Origin: Brachynemurus nebulosus
Lineage: Eukaryota > Arthropoda > Insecta > Neuroptera > Myrmeleontidae
DNA length: 64,000 nucleotides
Assembly: GCA_035578155.1 (NCBI GenBank)
Contig: JAPWDM010000015.1
Span: 1,909,001-1,973,000 of the forward strand
Direction: 5' to 3'
The notes below the pieces were generated by a model. That model did not search any database. It was given only the letters and a program-made list of their open reading frames with translations, and was not told the DNA's origin. Position numbers and translations under genes: made by a program. This document shows positions 12,927-22,561 of this stretch, one piece after another (the stretch's first letter is position 1; the number at the start of each line of letters is the position of its first letter).

Positions 12927-13411
12927 ACTTTTAATTTCAAATGTTATCGAGTGCCTGTGAAACATTATTAGTGTATGGCGGATTTTTATCCGTATTTAAA
13001 CATACACCAATATTCATATGTTCGCTAAATGTCCAGCTTTGGCTGATACTTGAACACTCGATGTACTTTGGCAAATGGCCAATTCATTATGTTAATTAAA
13101 ATTGACATAGTGTTTGAAAAATTTTTATTAACATTTGAAATTAAAAGTATAAAACTGCGTCTAAAAATCCGCCATACACTAATAATGTTTCACAGGCACT
13201 CGATAACATTTGAAATTAAAAGTATAAAACTGCGTCTCGCATTAGAGAGAGGTTGTGTTTGATTGATTACTGAATTGGAGTGGCACTCGAACAAGTGATC
13301 GGTGGCCTACTTGGTAAGGCGCTTGGCTGGTAACCAAGAGATCCGGGTTCGAGTCCCAGCCGATCCAGTTTGGTAATTTTTCAAACACTATGTCAATTTT
13401 AATTAACATAA
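12927..13411. repeat. Nested inverted repeats enclosing a tRNA-like unit
   Basis: Two interlocked palindromes are visible. Arms 12927-12988 and 13162-13223 are near-perfect reverse complements (62 bp, containing GTGCCTGTGAAACATTATTA). Arms 13087-13126 and 13374-13411 (TTAATTAAAATTGACATAG) form a second inverted pair that encloses the tRNA-like sequence. A 33-bp segment ending GTATAAAACTGCGTCT occurs twice (13130-13162, 13205-13237). A related unit, with similar ACTCGATAAYATTTGAAATTA and TIR layout, makes up the tandem repeat at 19743-20563. Confidence 0.7.
13297..13366 (+). tRNA. tRNA-Thr(GGT)-like sequence in a repeat
   Basis: A cloverleaf can be drawn: acceptor GATCGGT/GCCGATC (one G-T pair), anticodon stem CTTGG/CCAAG with loop CTGGTAA, and a perfect pol III B box GGTTCGAGTCCC. 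The anticodon at the standard position is GGT (threonine). Eukaryotes normally read these codons with AGT, so a GGT tRNA is unlikely to be a housekeeping gene. The sequence sits inside an inverted repeat, so I take it as the tRNA-derived head of a repeat rather than a functional tRNA gene. Confidence 0.5.
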
Positions 13412-13639
13412 TTTAATTTCTATTACAGTCGGCCACTTATTTATTCAACATTAATTTTTTTAAATTATTTTTAAAATTATATATTAAATTATGAAAAATG
13501 GGTAATTTTTGATTTTTACTGATTTGTTCTCAAAAGCTTCCTTAGGCTAATCTTCAAATCCAGAGGAAAATCCTCAGCTTTGTAATAAAATTTATAGCCC
13601 CCAAATCCAAAATATTTTATATGGCGATTCTGTTAGGGA

Positions 13640-14693
13640 TCACTGCTTTCCCAAGTTTGATAATAACAAACAAATTACATTAAAAACAAAATTTATAAAC
13701 TGCTAAAAATTCAAAACACAAAAAGACAATTTCACAAAAGAAAATTCCTTTTGGTTGTAACTTTTTAAAAATCAAAAACATTTTTCATTTGATTATCAAC
13801 AGACGAGAAAATGAAGTTTAATTGTTGCGTCAATAGATGTAATAAAAATAATGTAAATACAATAATATGTATTAGTAGCTATTACATACACACACCTACA
13901 ACACAATACACATACATGCATACATAGTTTGCAAGCTATCAAATAAACACAATATGTATGTAAAAGACAACACTATCTTTCGAAAGCCATAAATAAATCT
14001 AATAATTTTGACATTTTTATTGAGGCACTATCTGAATTGTTCAAATTGAAAAATACTTTTCTGCAGTTCCATAATAACATTGTACGAATAAAATATAACA
14101 AAATATGAATTGCCTGCTTATTTTAAAGTCAGTATTATATGATACCAATTTATTAACTATTTAAATTTATAAGTAGGTACATCGGTAATTTCATGGTATG
14201 TAACTATACAATAACAGAAACTGAAATGTAAAAGATTTGTGATGGTATAATCAAATTGTGACATACATGGTAACTAAAATCTGATTAGCACATTGACGGT
14301 TATAACTTATAATGACGAAACGCCCAGTTAGTACACTATTTTAACAATTAATTAATACATTTTATATGGAATTATTCACACGGTACAGTGTTGTGTGGCA
14401 GTTAGTCAAGTTTCATTTGACGCTTTACAGCATCCACTACTATTAAGGTGTTAATTATTACTATTCTGTTTTTCAAGAAAATTTTAAAATGCTAGTTTAA
14501 TACTGACTTTATAATAAATACTTTTCAAAAAAAATTTTAATGTTTATTTTTGTTAGGTATATGGAGAACTAATAACAAGAAAATTTCAAAACTAAAAATA
14601 TTAAAGGAGATCTGTATGTAAATAATTGCCTCTCTTTTTTTAACATCCATACGCTTGTCTTTTATTTCAGTCGCTTATTCGGCACGTTAAGAG
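13640..14693. other. Gene-free AT-rich DNA
   Basis: No coding region, tRNA or clear element boundary. A short CA-rich run lies near 13888-13925. Confidence 0.4.
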
Positions 14694-14696
14694 TTA

Positions 14697-15363
14697 AGGG
14701 TGGTTACATAGTGCGAGTTAGCATGCGAGCTGGCCTGGTCAGTTACTGGGGTGCAGCTGCTGGCACCGTATGACCGTTTCATGCGAGTTACTGTCATGTG
14801 CGAGTCAGACAGTACCTCGCATACGAATTATTACAACATTTTTTGTTTTTACTCGCCTCTGGCCTTCTCCCACCATGCCACAAGCAACAGTTCACTAATT
14901 ATACTGTATGTGTTTTGAGTAGCGGTTAAAAACAAAAATGACGGATAGATGGACTTCTGAACAAAATATAAGGTTTGTGTAGTTATACAAGGACCAAACC
15001 AACTTATGAAATTGTTTAGATCCTAATTATAAGAATAGAGATTTGCGTAAAGCTTCACTTCAGATTTGCGTAAAGCTTGCGTAAAGCTTCACAATTCCTA
15101 ACCCAACATTTTCTGTTTTTCTTCTGTTCTTGCACAGCACCTTCAGCTCGAAGTATTTCAGTGCAAAGTATTTTTGTAACCGCTTTTATTACGGTATGGA
15201 TTGCGATGAATCGTGTTTTTTGCGATAGCATTGCTCAAGACCTAGCTACTAAAAAGATGCGAGTAAGCAAGGTGCAGTAGCTATCTACTTTCACGCCACC
15301 AACTCGCAATTGTGTGACCGGGCGCGGCGAGCGGTCAGCAACTCGTATTGTGCAACTAATCCT
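14697..15363. mobile_element. PIF/Harbinger-type element relic
   Basis: TTA lies at both outer borders (14694-14696 and 15364-15366), the 3-bp target typical of PIF/Harbinger. Ends are imperfect inverted repeats: AGGGTGGTTACATAGTGCGA at the left, AGGATTAGTTGCACAATACG at the right on the opposite strand, both followed by AGTT. Base composition is visibly GC-richer than the surroundings (for example CGGGCGCGGCGAGCGG near 15320). It contains the start of a MADF-like ORF, the usual partner gene of Harbinger transposases. Confidence 0.65.
14938..15066 (+). pseudogene. MADF-domain remnant
   Basis: The ATG at 14938 opens MTDRWTSEQNIRFV, then after an in-frame stop LYKDQTNL, another stop, then DPNYKNRDLRKASL. 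W-T-E-x-x-x-x-F-V-x-L-Y with NYKNRxxR is the signature of the MADF DNA-binding domain encoded by insect Harbinger elements and by host genes derived from them. Two stops within 40 codons make it a pseudogene. A duplicated GATTTGCGTAAAGCTT segment follows at 15043-15085. Confidence 0.6.
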
Positions 15364-15366
15364 TTA

Positions 15367-16785
15367 AGGTAATACACTAATACAATAACACAATACGATA
15401 GATATAATATTATGTAAGTACTTAATTCATCAAGTGTGTATTACATACGCTATAAGTTAGGGTTCTTTAATGATTAATGATTTTCACATACTTCAGGATA
15501 AAATATAGGACACATTACAATATTTACAGATTATTAAAAAAAAATGATAAATATATTAGACAATGTTACTTGTTCGTGTGTTACTACGTGATAATTACCT
15601 GTAATTCGTTTCGCTATGTCTCTTAAAGAAATACATATCTTTGGTGTACAATAGTTGTTAAAAGGACCTTAACTTCATTTTAAAAGATCTTTCTAACAGT
15701 ATCCCGCGCCACAGGGTATTTCTATAACTATTTTTAGCAGTTTCCTTAATGAACTGGACTTGCATTTCGGAAAATATTTCATTTACTGTTAATCATTTTC
15801 TATAAATTACTTTTAAATTTTCGAAAATTTGGTTGCTTATATCTCTGAAAGTTATTGAGACAGATTAGCTAAAATAATTTTAATTGTTTTTAATAAATAC
15901 TAGTGCCTGTAATTTTTCAGACTTTTTGAATAATCAATTTAACATTTTTCGGTAGAAAGAAATAAAAGTTTTAACCTCAGCATTTCGTAAACAGAGTTAA
16001 AAATTAATAAAAAATAAAAGAAACCTTTATTTTATAAATAATTTCTAGCGATACCCCATACGATGGAGTAAGTTTTAAAAATGTTTTAATCTACACTTTC
16101 TAATACAAAAAGAACCAACCTACATCCAATTATAAGAGTTTGTAAATTTTTCTTCGGAACCCTAAAAAATACTTATGTATTAACAATTTTTAAATTTTAT
16201 ATTATATAGATGACTGACTGATGATTGTACTATGTACGTAATATGTTTGTGTGTGTTTTGTCAACTAGCAGATAGATTCCCATACATAATAAAATCAGCC
16301 AACGAATGCGAACATGCTTGGATAAACATGTCCGATTCCTTTGAAGGATTATATAAACATTTTGTGATTTTCAAATATGTATGATTATAGGTTTGTTCCA
16401 GTATGCTATATCTGAAAGTACGTAGACTGATTGGTTACATGCAACAAGTTACAAACTTGTTATTGATTGTCTAAATTTGGATTTTTGAATATTGTTTTTT
16501 TTCTTTTACTTATTGCTATTTCTGTCTTTTCCTGGTTTAAAACAACGGTTTACAGGTTAATTGTTTAACGTGCAGAATTTGAAAATTTTAAACTAGATAA
16601 ACAAATTTTAGAAGTATAATTATTAACAAAGATTTTAAAAGAAAGAAAAAAAATTAAAGAAATTTATTTTTGTTTTCTAGATGTTTTAGTTATTATCACT
16701 ATGTGTATTTATTAATTCTTTAAATACATAAAATTACAAATGAACATTAATTATTATAATAAATGAAAAGTTATTCTTAAATAGC
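15367..16785. other. Gene-free; possible MITE
   Basis: No gene. TTAGGGTTC at 15457-15465 and its reverse complement at 16157-16165 could be the ends of a roughly 700-bp inverted-repeat element, but only nine bases match exactly and no duplication is clear. Confidence 0.3.
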
Positions 16786-17114
16786 TGTAATAGTTGTGAC
16801 TTGTATGTTCAGCCATCTTAACCATGGATGTCCCCATTATAGAATCATAGATGACTCGGTCCATAGAGAATATGTATCATAGATAATACAACATCTTCCC
16901 TTTTTCATAAAATGAAATCCTTAAATTTTTTTGGAAGGACTATCGAACGTTTAGGACGGTTCAAAGGAGTATTAGCACTTGGTAGTACAGGATCTATCGA
17001 AATAGTTTTTTGAAGATCTTTCTGGTTGTCGAGCGGTACAGATTCCAGCTGATCCTTATTAATGGAATTATTTTTTAATATCATTGGTGAATCCTTAATC
17101 CATGGACTATTCGG

Positions 17115-19712
17115 CTATTTTTCATCAGTCGGTATTATTTTTTCTTCAATTTGGGCTTGCGAAGAATCATTTGTCCTTTGATGATCATTCATTTCTTTAA
17201 TCTGATCGTTTTCTACTGGCTTTAAATGTTCCACGTTTCTTCTATAAAGTTTTTCGTCTACTTTGACAGTATATGATCTGTCTTTTAATTTGTCCGTTAT
17301 CGTTCCTTTTGTCCACACATTATATTCCGGATTTAGTTTTGTAAATACGGATTTAGTTTTGTAAAATTTTTTTTATAATAATAATATTTACTCTTTCCTT
17401 TATTGACTATAATTTTATCTGGAACATTTTCTTCGATTTTTGGTTTCCTATTTTCAGAAAAAATTGGGATATCTGTTCTAGTTCTTCTACAAAACATTCT
17501 TTGAACAGGACTTGAATTAATTTTATTTGGAGTATTTCGCCAGTGTAGTAATCCGTACCAAAAGTCGGTTTTACTTTCATTAGATTTTTTGGTAGTATTT
17601 TTAACAATTTTTACAGCAGATTCCGCTTTTCCATTTCCTTGTTGATGGTGAGGCGATGACGTGTTGTGTTTGAAACCCCATTCTTCAGCGAATAGCTTCA
17701 TTTCCTTGTTAACCATATTGGTACCATTATCAGTACAGATCAATTTAGGTACTCCATGTGTAGTAAAATTTCTTTTGCAGACTTCAGTTATACTTTTTGG
17801 AGTTGAAACTCTCAAAAAATGGATTTCAAAAAAATCTGAAGAATTATCGTTACCAAAATAGTTTCCTTTTTACCATTTAATTTTCCATAACAGACATCGA
17901 GTGAAACATATTGGAATGGATAAATAGGTGCACTATGTGATTGCATAGTAGGTTTTCTTTGAGAATCAGCAAATTTCTTACAAATTTCGCAATTCTGAAC
18001 AACTTCTTTTATTTGAGAACTCATGTTTGGCCAGAATATATTTTCTTTTGCTAATTTCATCGTAGCTTCAATGCCATCATGATTCACATGTACTTTTCTT
18101 ATCATTTCTTTTCTTAGTTTAAATGGAATTAAAATCTGATTACCTCTAAGAATTAGTCCATTGTAAATAGACAATTCGTCTTTATATTTGAAATATAGTT
18201 TCACATCTTCGTCTAAATCATGAATATATCTAGGAAATCCATTTTTAATAATTTTCATCAGTTTAGTCATTACAGAATCTCTGTTTGTTTCGAATTTAAT
18301 ATTTTGTAACTGTTCATCTGAGCAGTCGTTTTCATCTAACAATTTGGCATTTTCAATACTGCGAAAAATATTGACTTCTTCACAAAGTTTAAAAATATTA
18401 GCTTTAAAATCTTTCGTCAAATCAACATTATTTGTATCATTTACAGGTGATCTACTTAATGTGTCTGCTATAATATTGTTTTTGCCACTGACAAATTGTA
18501 TTTCAATATTGTAACGTTGTAGGGCCATAAGCATTAATTGTAATCATTTAGGTAGGTGCCTTTAGCAATGGTTTTTTAAAAATATTTAATAATGGTTTAT
18601 GGTCTGTTTTTATTATTGTTTTACTATTACCAACAATCATTTGATCAAATCTAGTGCAAGCAAATAAAATTGAAAGTAATTCTTTTTCTATTTGCGCATA
18701 ATTTTTTTGTTTTAGTAAGAGTTCGTGATACATAAGCTACTATCTTATTTTCTTGAAAAACTGCTACACCCAAACCTAAACTACTTGCATCGCATTCTGT
18801 TGTAATTGGTTTACGTATTTCGAAATAATGCTAATCACTTATTAAATTTTTTATTTTAACGAACTCATTTTCTTCATTTTGTCCCCAATTCCACGGAACA
18901 TTATCTTTGATCAAATTTCTAAGCACTGTTAAATTTGAGCTGAGATTTTGTATATATCTACTCAAATAATTAACCACACCAATAAATCTTTGTAGATCCA
19001 TTTTATTGTTAGGACGCTTCATATTTTTAATTGCATATACTTTAGAATTATCTGGTTTGAGACCTTCATCTGTCAAATAATGTCCAAAAAATTTAACTGA
19101 TTTTTGACATCGCGGTTTAATTTGCAGTTATTTTTTCTTAATCGAATAAACAAGTTTTCTAAATTTTTATTATGGTCCCTTATGGCTTCTTCTGTAGTGT
19201 GCCCTTTTCCAAAAATTAAAATATCATCAGCCATAGCTTCTACTCCACATAAATCATGTGTTAATTCATACATTTTTAATTGGAAAATTTCAGGTGATGA
19301 TGATAAACCAAATGGTAATTTCAACCATCGATATCTACCAAACGGAGTCCAAAATGCAGTTAATTTGCTACTTTCTTCTGATAGTTTTAATTTCCAAAGT
19401 CTCTTTTTGGTATCGACTACGGAGAATACTTTAGCTTTACCTAATTCAGGCAAAATTTCGTTAAGTGTAGTAAACTGATAATGTGGTCTTTTAAGAGCTT
19501 TATTAAGTAGGATTGGATCTAAACAAATTCTAAAAGAATCCTTTTTTTGAATTAATAAAATGTTGCTTACCCACTCTGTATTTCCTCTTCTTTAGTAATA
19601 ATACCGTTTTTAACTAGGTTTTCCAATTCTTTTTTCAATTTACCACGTAATGCCATAGGTATGCGTCTTGCAGTTTGAACAACTGGTTTGACTTCTGGAA
19701 TATGCTTGCTCA
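17115..19712 (-). pseudogene. Ty3/gypsy pol relic (RT, RNase H, integrase)
   Basis: Going down the minus strand: the RT start in 19712-19454 (MSKHIPEVKPVVQTARR-like segment), RT palm with the catalytic MADDILIFG at 19453-19073, RT thumb (19076-18831, GVVNYLSRYI), RNase H with LLSILFACTRF and TDHKPL (18733-18548), a VSGKNNIIADTLSR linker, the H2C2 zinc finger (HVNHDGIEATMKLA, CEICKKFAD) in 18534-17812, then the integrase core with CTDNGTNM and HHQQGNGKAE at 17815-17333, and the C-terminal tail at 17318-17115. Stops and frameshifts near 18540, 18740, 18830, 17815 and 17330 inactivate it. The ADDIL form and the H..G..A..K integrase motif suggest the lineage near mag/K02A2.6-type gypsy elements rather than errantiviruses; this is an inference. 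Confidence 0.85.
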
Positions 19713-19933
19713 TAGATGATTCGGTCCATAGAGAATATGTATATTAAAAATCATAAAGTGATTGAAATACTGCGTGTATTGAAATGCAAACAAAAGTTTG
19801 TCATACGTAGTAGTGTCTCACAAGCACTCGATAATATTTGAAATTAAAATTGTAACTGTTTCTCGAATCAGAGATAGTACTAATACACATAGGTGATTGA
19901 ATGGGTGTCCGGCTCGGCCGCTTACCGAGCATG

Positions 19934-20005
19934 GGATCGTTGGTGTAGAAGTTAGCACGTCTGGCTAGTTACCAGAAGATCCTGGGTTCAATTCCCGGCC
20001 GATCA
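19934..20005 (+). tRNA. tRNA-Thr(AGT)-like unit, copy 1
   Basis: Anticodon stem TCTGG/CCAGA with loop CTAGTTA gives anticodon AGT (threonine). The B box is GGTTCAATTCCC. Acceptor pairing GGATCG/CGATC. is weaker than in copy 2 because the last base is changed. It is part of the 357-bp tandem repeat, so it is a repeat component rather than a proven tRNA gene. Confidence 0.45.
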
Positions 20006-20290
20006 GGATAATTTTTTCAATCACTTTGTGATTTTTAATTTACATGTGGTTTTTGGTCATACTATACCAAAGAAATCGAGTGCTTAAAGTTTCAGTTTAG
20101 CTGAACGATTAGTGAACATATCAATACTGCGTGTGTTTAAATGCAAACAAAAGTTTGCCATACGTAGTAGTGTCTCACAAGCACTCGATAATATTTGAAA
20201 TTAAAATTGTAACTGTTTCTCGAATCAGAGAGAGTACTAATACACATAGGTGATTGAATGGGTGTCCGGCTCGGCCGCTTACCGAGCATG

Positions 20291-20362
20291 GGATCGTTGG
20301 TGTAGAGGTTAGCACGTCTGGCTAGTTACCAGAAGATCCTGGGTTCGATTCCCGGCCGATCC
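20291..20362 (+). tRNA. tRNA-Thr(AGT)-like unit, copy 2
   Basis: Same sequence as copy 1 with a canonical B box GGTTCGATTCCC and better acceptor pairing (GGATCG with CGATCC). Anticodon loop CTAGTTA, anticodon AGT. The A box GTGTAGAGGTTAGC is intact, so pol III transcription of this unit is plausible. Embedded in the tandem repeat exactly 357 bp after copy 1. Confidence 0.5.
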
Positions 20363-20591
20363 GGATAATTTTTTCAATCACTTTGTGATTTTTAATTTAC
20401 ATGTGGTTTTTGGTCATACTATACCAAAGAAATCGAGTGCTTAAAGTTTCAGTTTAGCTGAACGATTAGTGAACATATCAATACTGCGTGTATTGAAATG
20501 CAAACAAAAGTTTGTCATACGTAGTAGTGTCTCACAAGCACTCGATAATATTTGAAATTAAAAGAAAATATGTATCATAGATAATACAGCA

Positions 20592-21737
20592 CTAGATATA
20601 TTAAAAATGTAGGTTAACAAAATTTCGAGCCACACCCATAAATTTTATTTTAACATGTCTTATTACTGAAATATAATTTTATCTTACAAACTGAAATATA
20701 ATTTTATTTAATACTTGAGAGCGTTACTTTATGATATTCCATATTTGTTTTATTTATTTAATTTTAGTGAAAATATGAATGATATGAGTGACATGAGGAA
20801 ATAACTCTGATTTTCACTATCTGTCTCTGTTGAAACAGAAAACGGAATAATTCGATTATTATTTCATTACCAAAAAGAAGACATTATGCATCAAGGGGGC
20901 AGTTCACGCCAGAAACGGCTAATAAACTAATTTTTTTCGAATCTCGTTTTTTGTTTTTATTTTATTCTGTGGTTCTTTATAAACACGGTGATATGTAAAA
21001 CATGGCCAAAAAATTTTTTTCAAGTAGAAAAATATTTATTTGTGAGCCGCTGCACAGCCAAGTTAGTGGTACATACATTATATGATAGTAGGTATTGTCG
21101 AGGCTCTACTATACTTAACATTGTGTACGGCCTAACGGGGTTCTACTGTACATTTATTACTACATAAGTAACATTCATTACTCTTTCCTGTGGGGGGAGC
21201 GGACCCTTTTTCACAAGTTTTTAAGCGCTTACAAGGAACGCCATATCTCAAAAAGTAATGAAATTTTTTAATTATTTTTTCATTATTTTATTCCTAAAGG
21301 ACCTGTCCATAAAGCTGAGTATGGGTTATAGGTAATTTTAAAAATTAACTATAAAATTGTAATCCCAAACTTCTAAAAATTATAAAACCCAATTTTTTAT
21401 TAAAAAAAAATGTTTAAAAATAGTTACAATTGTTCAAATGGAAAAAGCATACTTCACTTTATGCGCAATATGTTTCTGAACAAAATTTTAAAAAAATTAA
21501 GCCTCTATCTTTTCTAGAATTTGAGATATGATTTTCCTTGTCGGGAAAAACACAACTTTCGGGAAACGGTAAAAAACAAAAATAATAACAAAAGAAGTGG
21601 TTTACTCACTGTTTATTAAAACGTCTATAAAGGCATACAAATAAAAGAACATTATCTCAGTGCAGCAAAACTAAATATTACTGATCAAATCGCGAGGGGA
21701 AGGGCGAGCGTTGTCTGCAAAGGAGTCATGAGACTTT
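20592..21737. other. Gene-free AT-rich DNA
   Basis: No gene seen. Probably untranslated or flanking sequence of the transposon ORF relic that ends at 21738. Confidence 0.35.
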
Positions 21738-22561
21738 TTACATATTATTTTTTTGCAAACATTCTTTGTAACTAACTATTCGGTCGTTCGATTTGGCGGT
21801 AAGTTTTTCAATATTGATGGAATCTAAGAGAAGCTTACAGTTTTCATGGATAGTGCAAACACAAACAAAATGAGTTCCACTAGCACCTGCGAAAATACAA
21901 TATTTCGGCCGTAATTGGGCAAATTTACTGAAACTGACAGATAATTCTGGGTGACTTTCTGTAAAAGTCATATGAAGTCCTTTCAAGTCTAAGAGAAGTA
22001 AGCGTTTCTGTGTTAAACAGCGACCATCATCTGTTTTACTGACACAACATCTTTAACACTAGGCATTATTCTACTATTATCTTCATAGAAATCGATAATT
22101 TTTCGTACTAAAACGTCCTTCAATGCTCTACCTTTCTTTGCTGTTGTATCTGCTATGCCTTGGGACACTTTCAACTCTTTAGCTTTTTTTTTGCAAATTG
22201 CCAGCTACAATTAAACTCGTTGGCTAATTTTTTGACACTCCATGTTTCTGGGGCGATTGTAAGGATACGCAATTTCAAAGGGTCAGTAACTTCTAGCATT
22301 GAGAATTTTTTTCAAACCATTCAGCATATTTTCTAGTTCAATTTCTCTCGATGAAGGAGTGTTTGTTAGATTATTGGCTATTGAGTTATCTGCATCCATA
22401 TTATAATCGTCTGATTGTGATAAATCACTACCTGCCGAGTTCAGAGAAGATAAATATATGCCCTTTTTAAGAGCATTTCGTTTTCTACAATCACCGCATA
22501 TTTTAGAATAATAAGGTAAATTAGGAAATAGATCGCGTAAGTTTCTGGAAAATGTTCTCAA
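21738..22561 (-). pseudogene. Transposon-protein relic (ASGTH..VCVCTIH family)
   Basis: The N-terminal piece (22561-22283) has CGDCRKRNALKK and a serine/aspartate-rich linker. The following sequence (about 22280-22050) reads, with frame changes, KLANEFNCSWQFAKKKAKEL and DFYEDNSRIMPSVKD. The C-terminal piece (21986-21738) reads FSKFAQLRPKYCIFAGASG then THFVCVCTIHENCKLLLDS. The order CxxC, KFxELRPKxCxxAGASGTH, VCxCTIHxN matches a multi-copy family of uncharacterised transposon-associated proteins in insects and cnidarians. At least two frameshifts. I cannot name the superfamily. Confidence 0.55.

Larger units (their letters stand above)
10624..13639. mobile_element. 3-kb inverted-repeat element, TCCCTAACAG ends
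   Basis: The left end (10624-10680) starts TCCCTAACAGAGTTGCC and the right end on the opposite strand starts TCCCTAACAGAATCGCC. Both continue with ATATAAAAT and a GGGGGCTAT segment, an imperfect inverted repeat of about 55 bp. No target duplication was found. The 10740-12926 interior has no convincing gene. The right third carries the palindromic tRNA-like repeat at 12927-13411, probably a later insertion. No transposase is visible, so the superfamily is unknown. Confidence 0.55.
19743..20563. repeat. 357-bp tandem repeat with tRNA-like units
   Basis: AATACTGCGTGTATTGAAAT-type unit starts fall at 19766, 20123 and 20480, an exact 357-bp period over about 2.2 copies. Each full unit contains a TIR-like pair (ATCAYAAAGTGATTGAA and TTCAATCACTTTGTGAT) enclosing a tRNA-like sequence. 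The array interrupts an LTR: GAGAATATGTAT precedes it (19731-19742) and GAAAATATGTAT follows it (20564-20575), which looks like a 9-12-bp target duplication. Confidence 0.8.
16786..20591 (-). mobile_element. 5'-deleted Ty3/gypsy element with LTR fragments
   Basis: On the minus strand, LTR-derived sequence lies at 16786-16893 (3' LTR; the minus-strand start TGTTGTATTATC follows a polypurine run GAAAAAGGGAAGA at 16906-16894). Matching LTR sequence reappears at 19711-19742 and 20564-20591 (TCGGTCCATAGAGAATATGTA and AATATGTATCATAGATAATAC). So the 5' LTR fragment is split by the tandem repeat at 19743-20563 and joins directly to reverse transcriptase coding sequence: the leader, gag and protease are deleted. 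The outer LTR end at 16786 is my best guess. Confidence 0.7.

Noticed and set aside
16205..16240. CTGATGA as a hammerhead ribozyme core
   Set aside because: No GAAA core and no pairing stems at the right distances.
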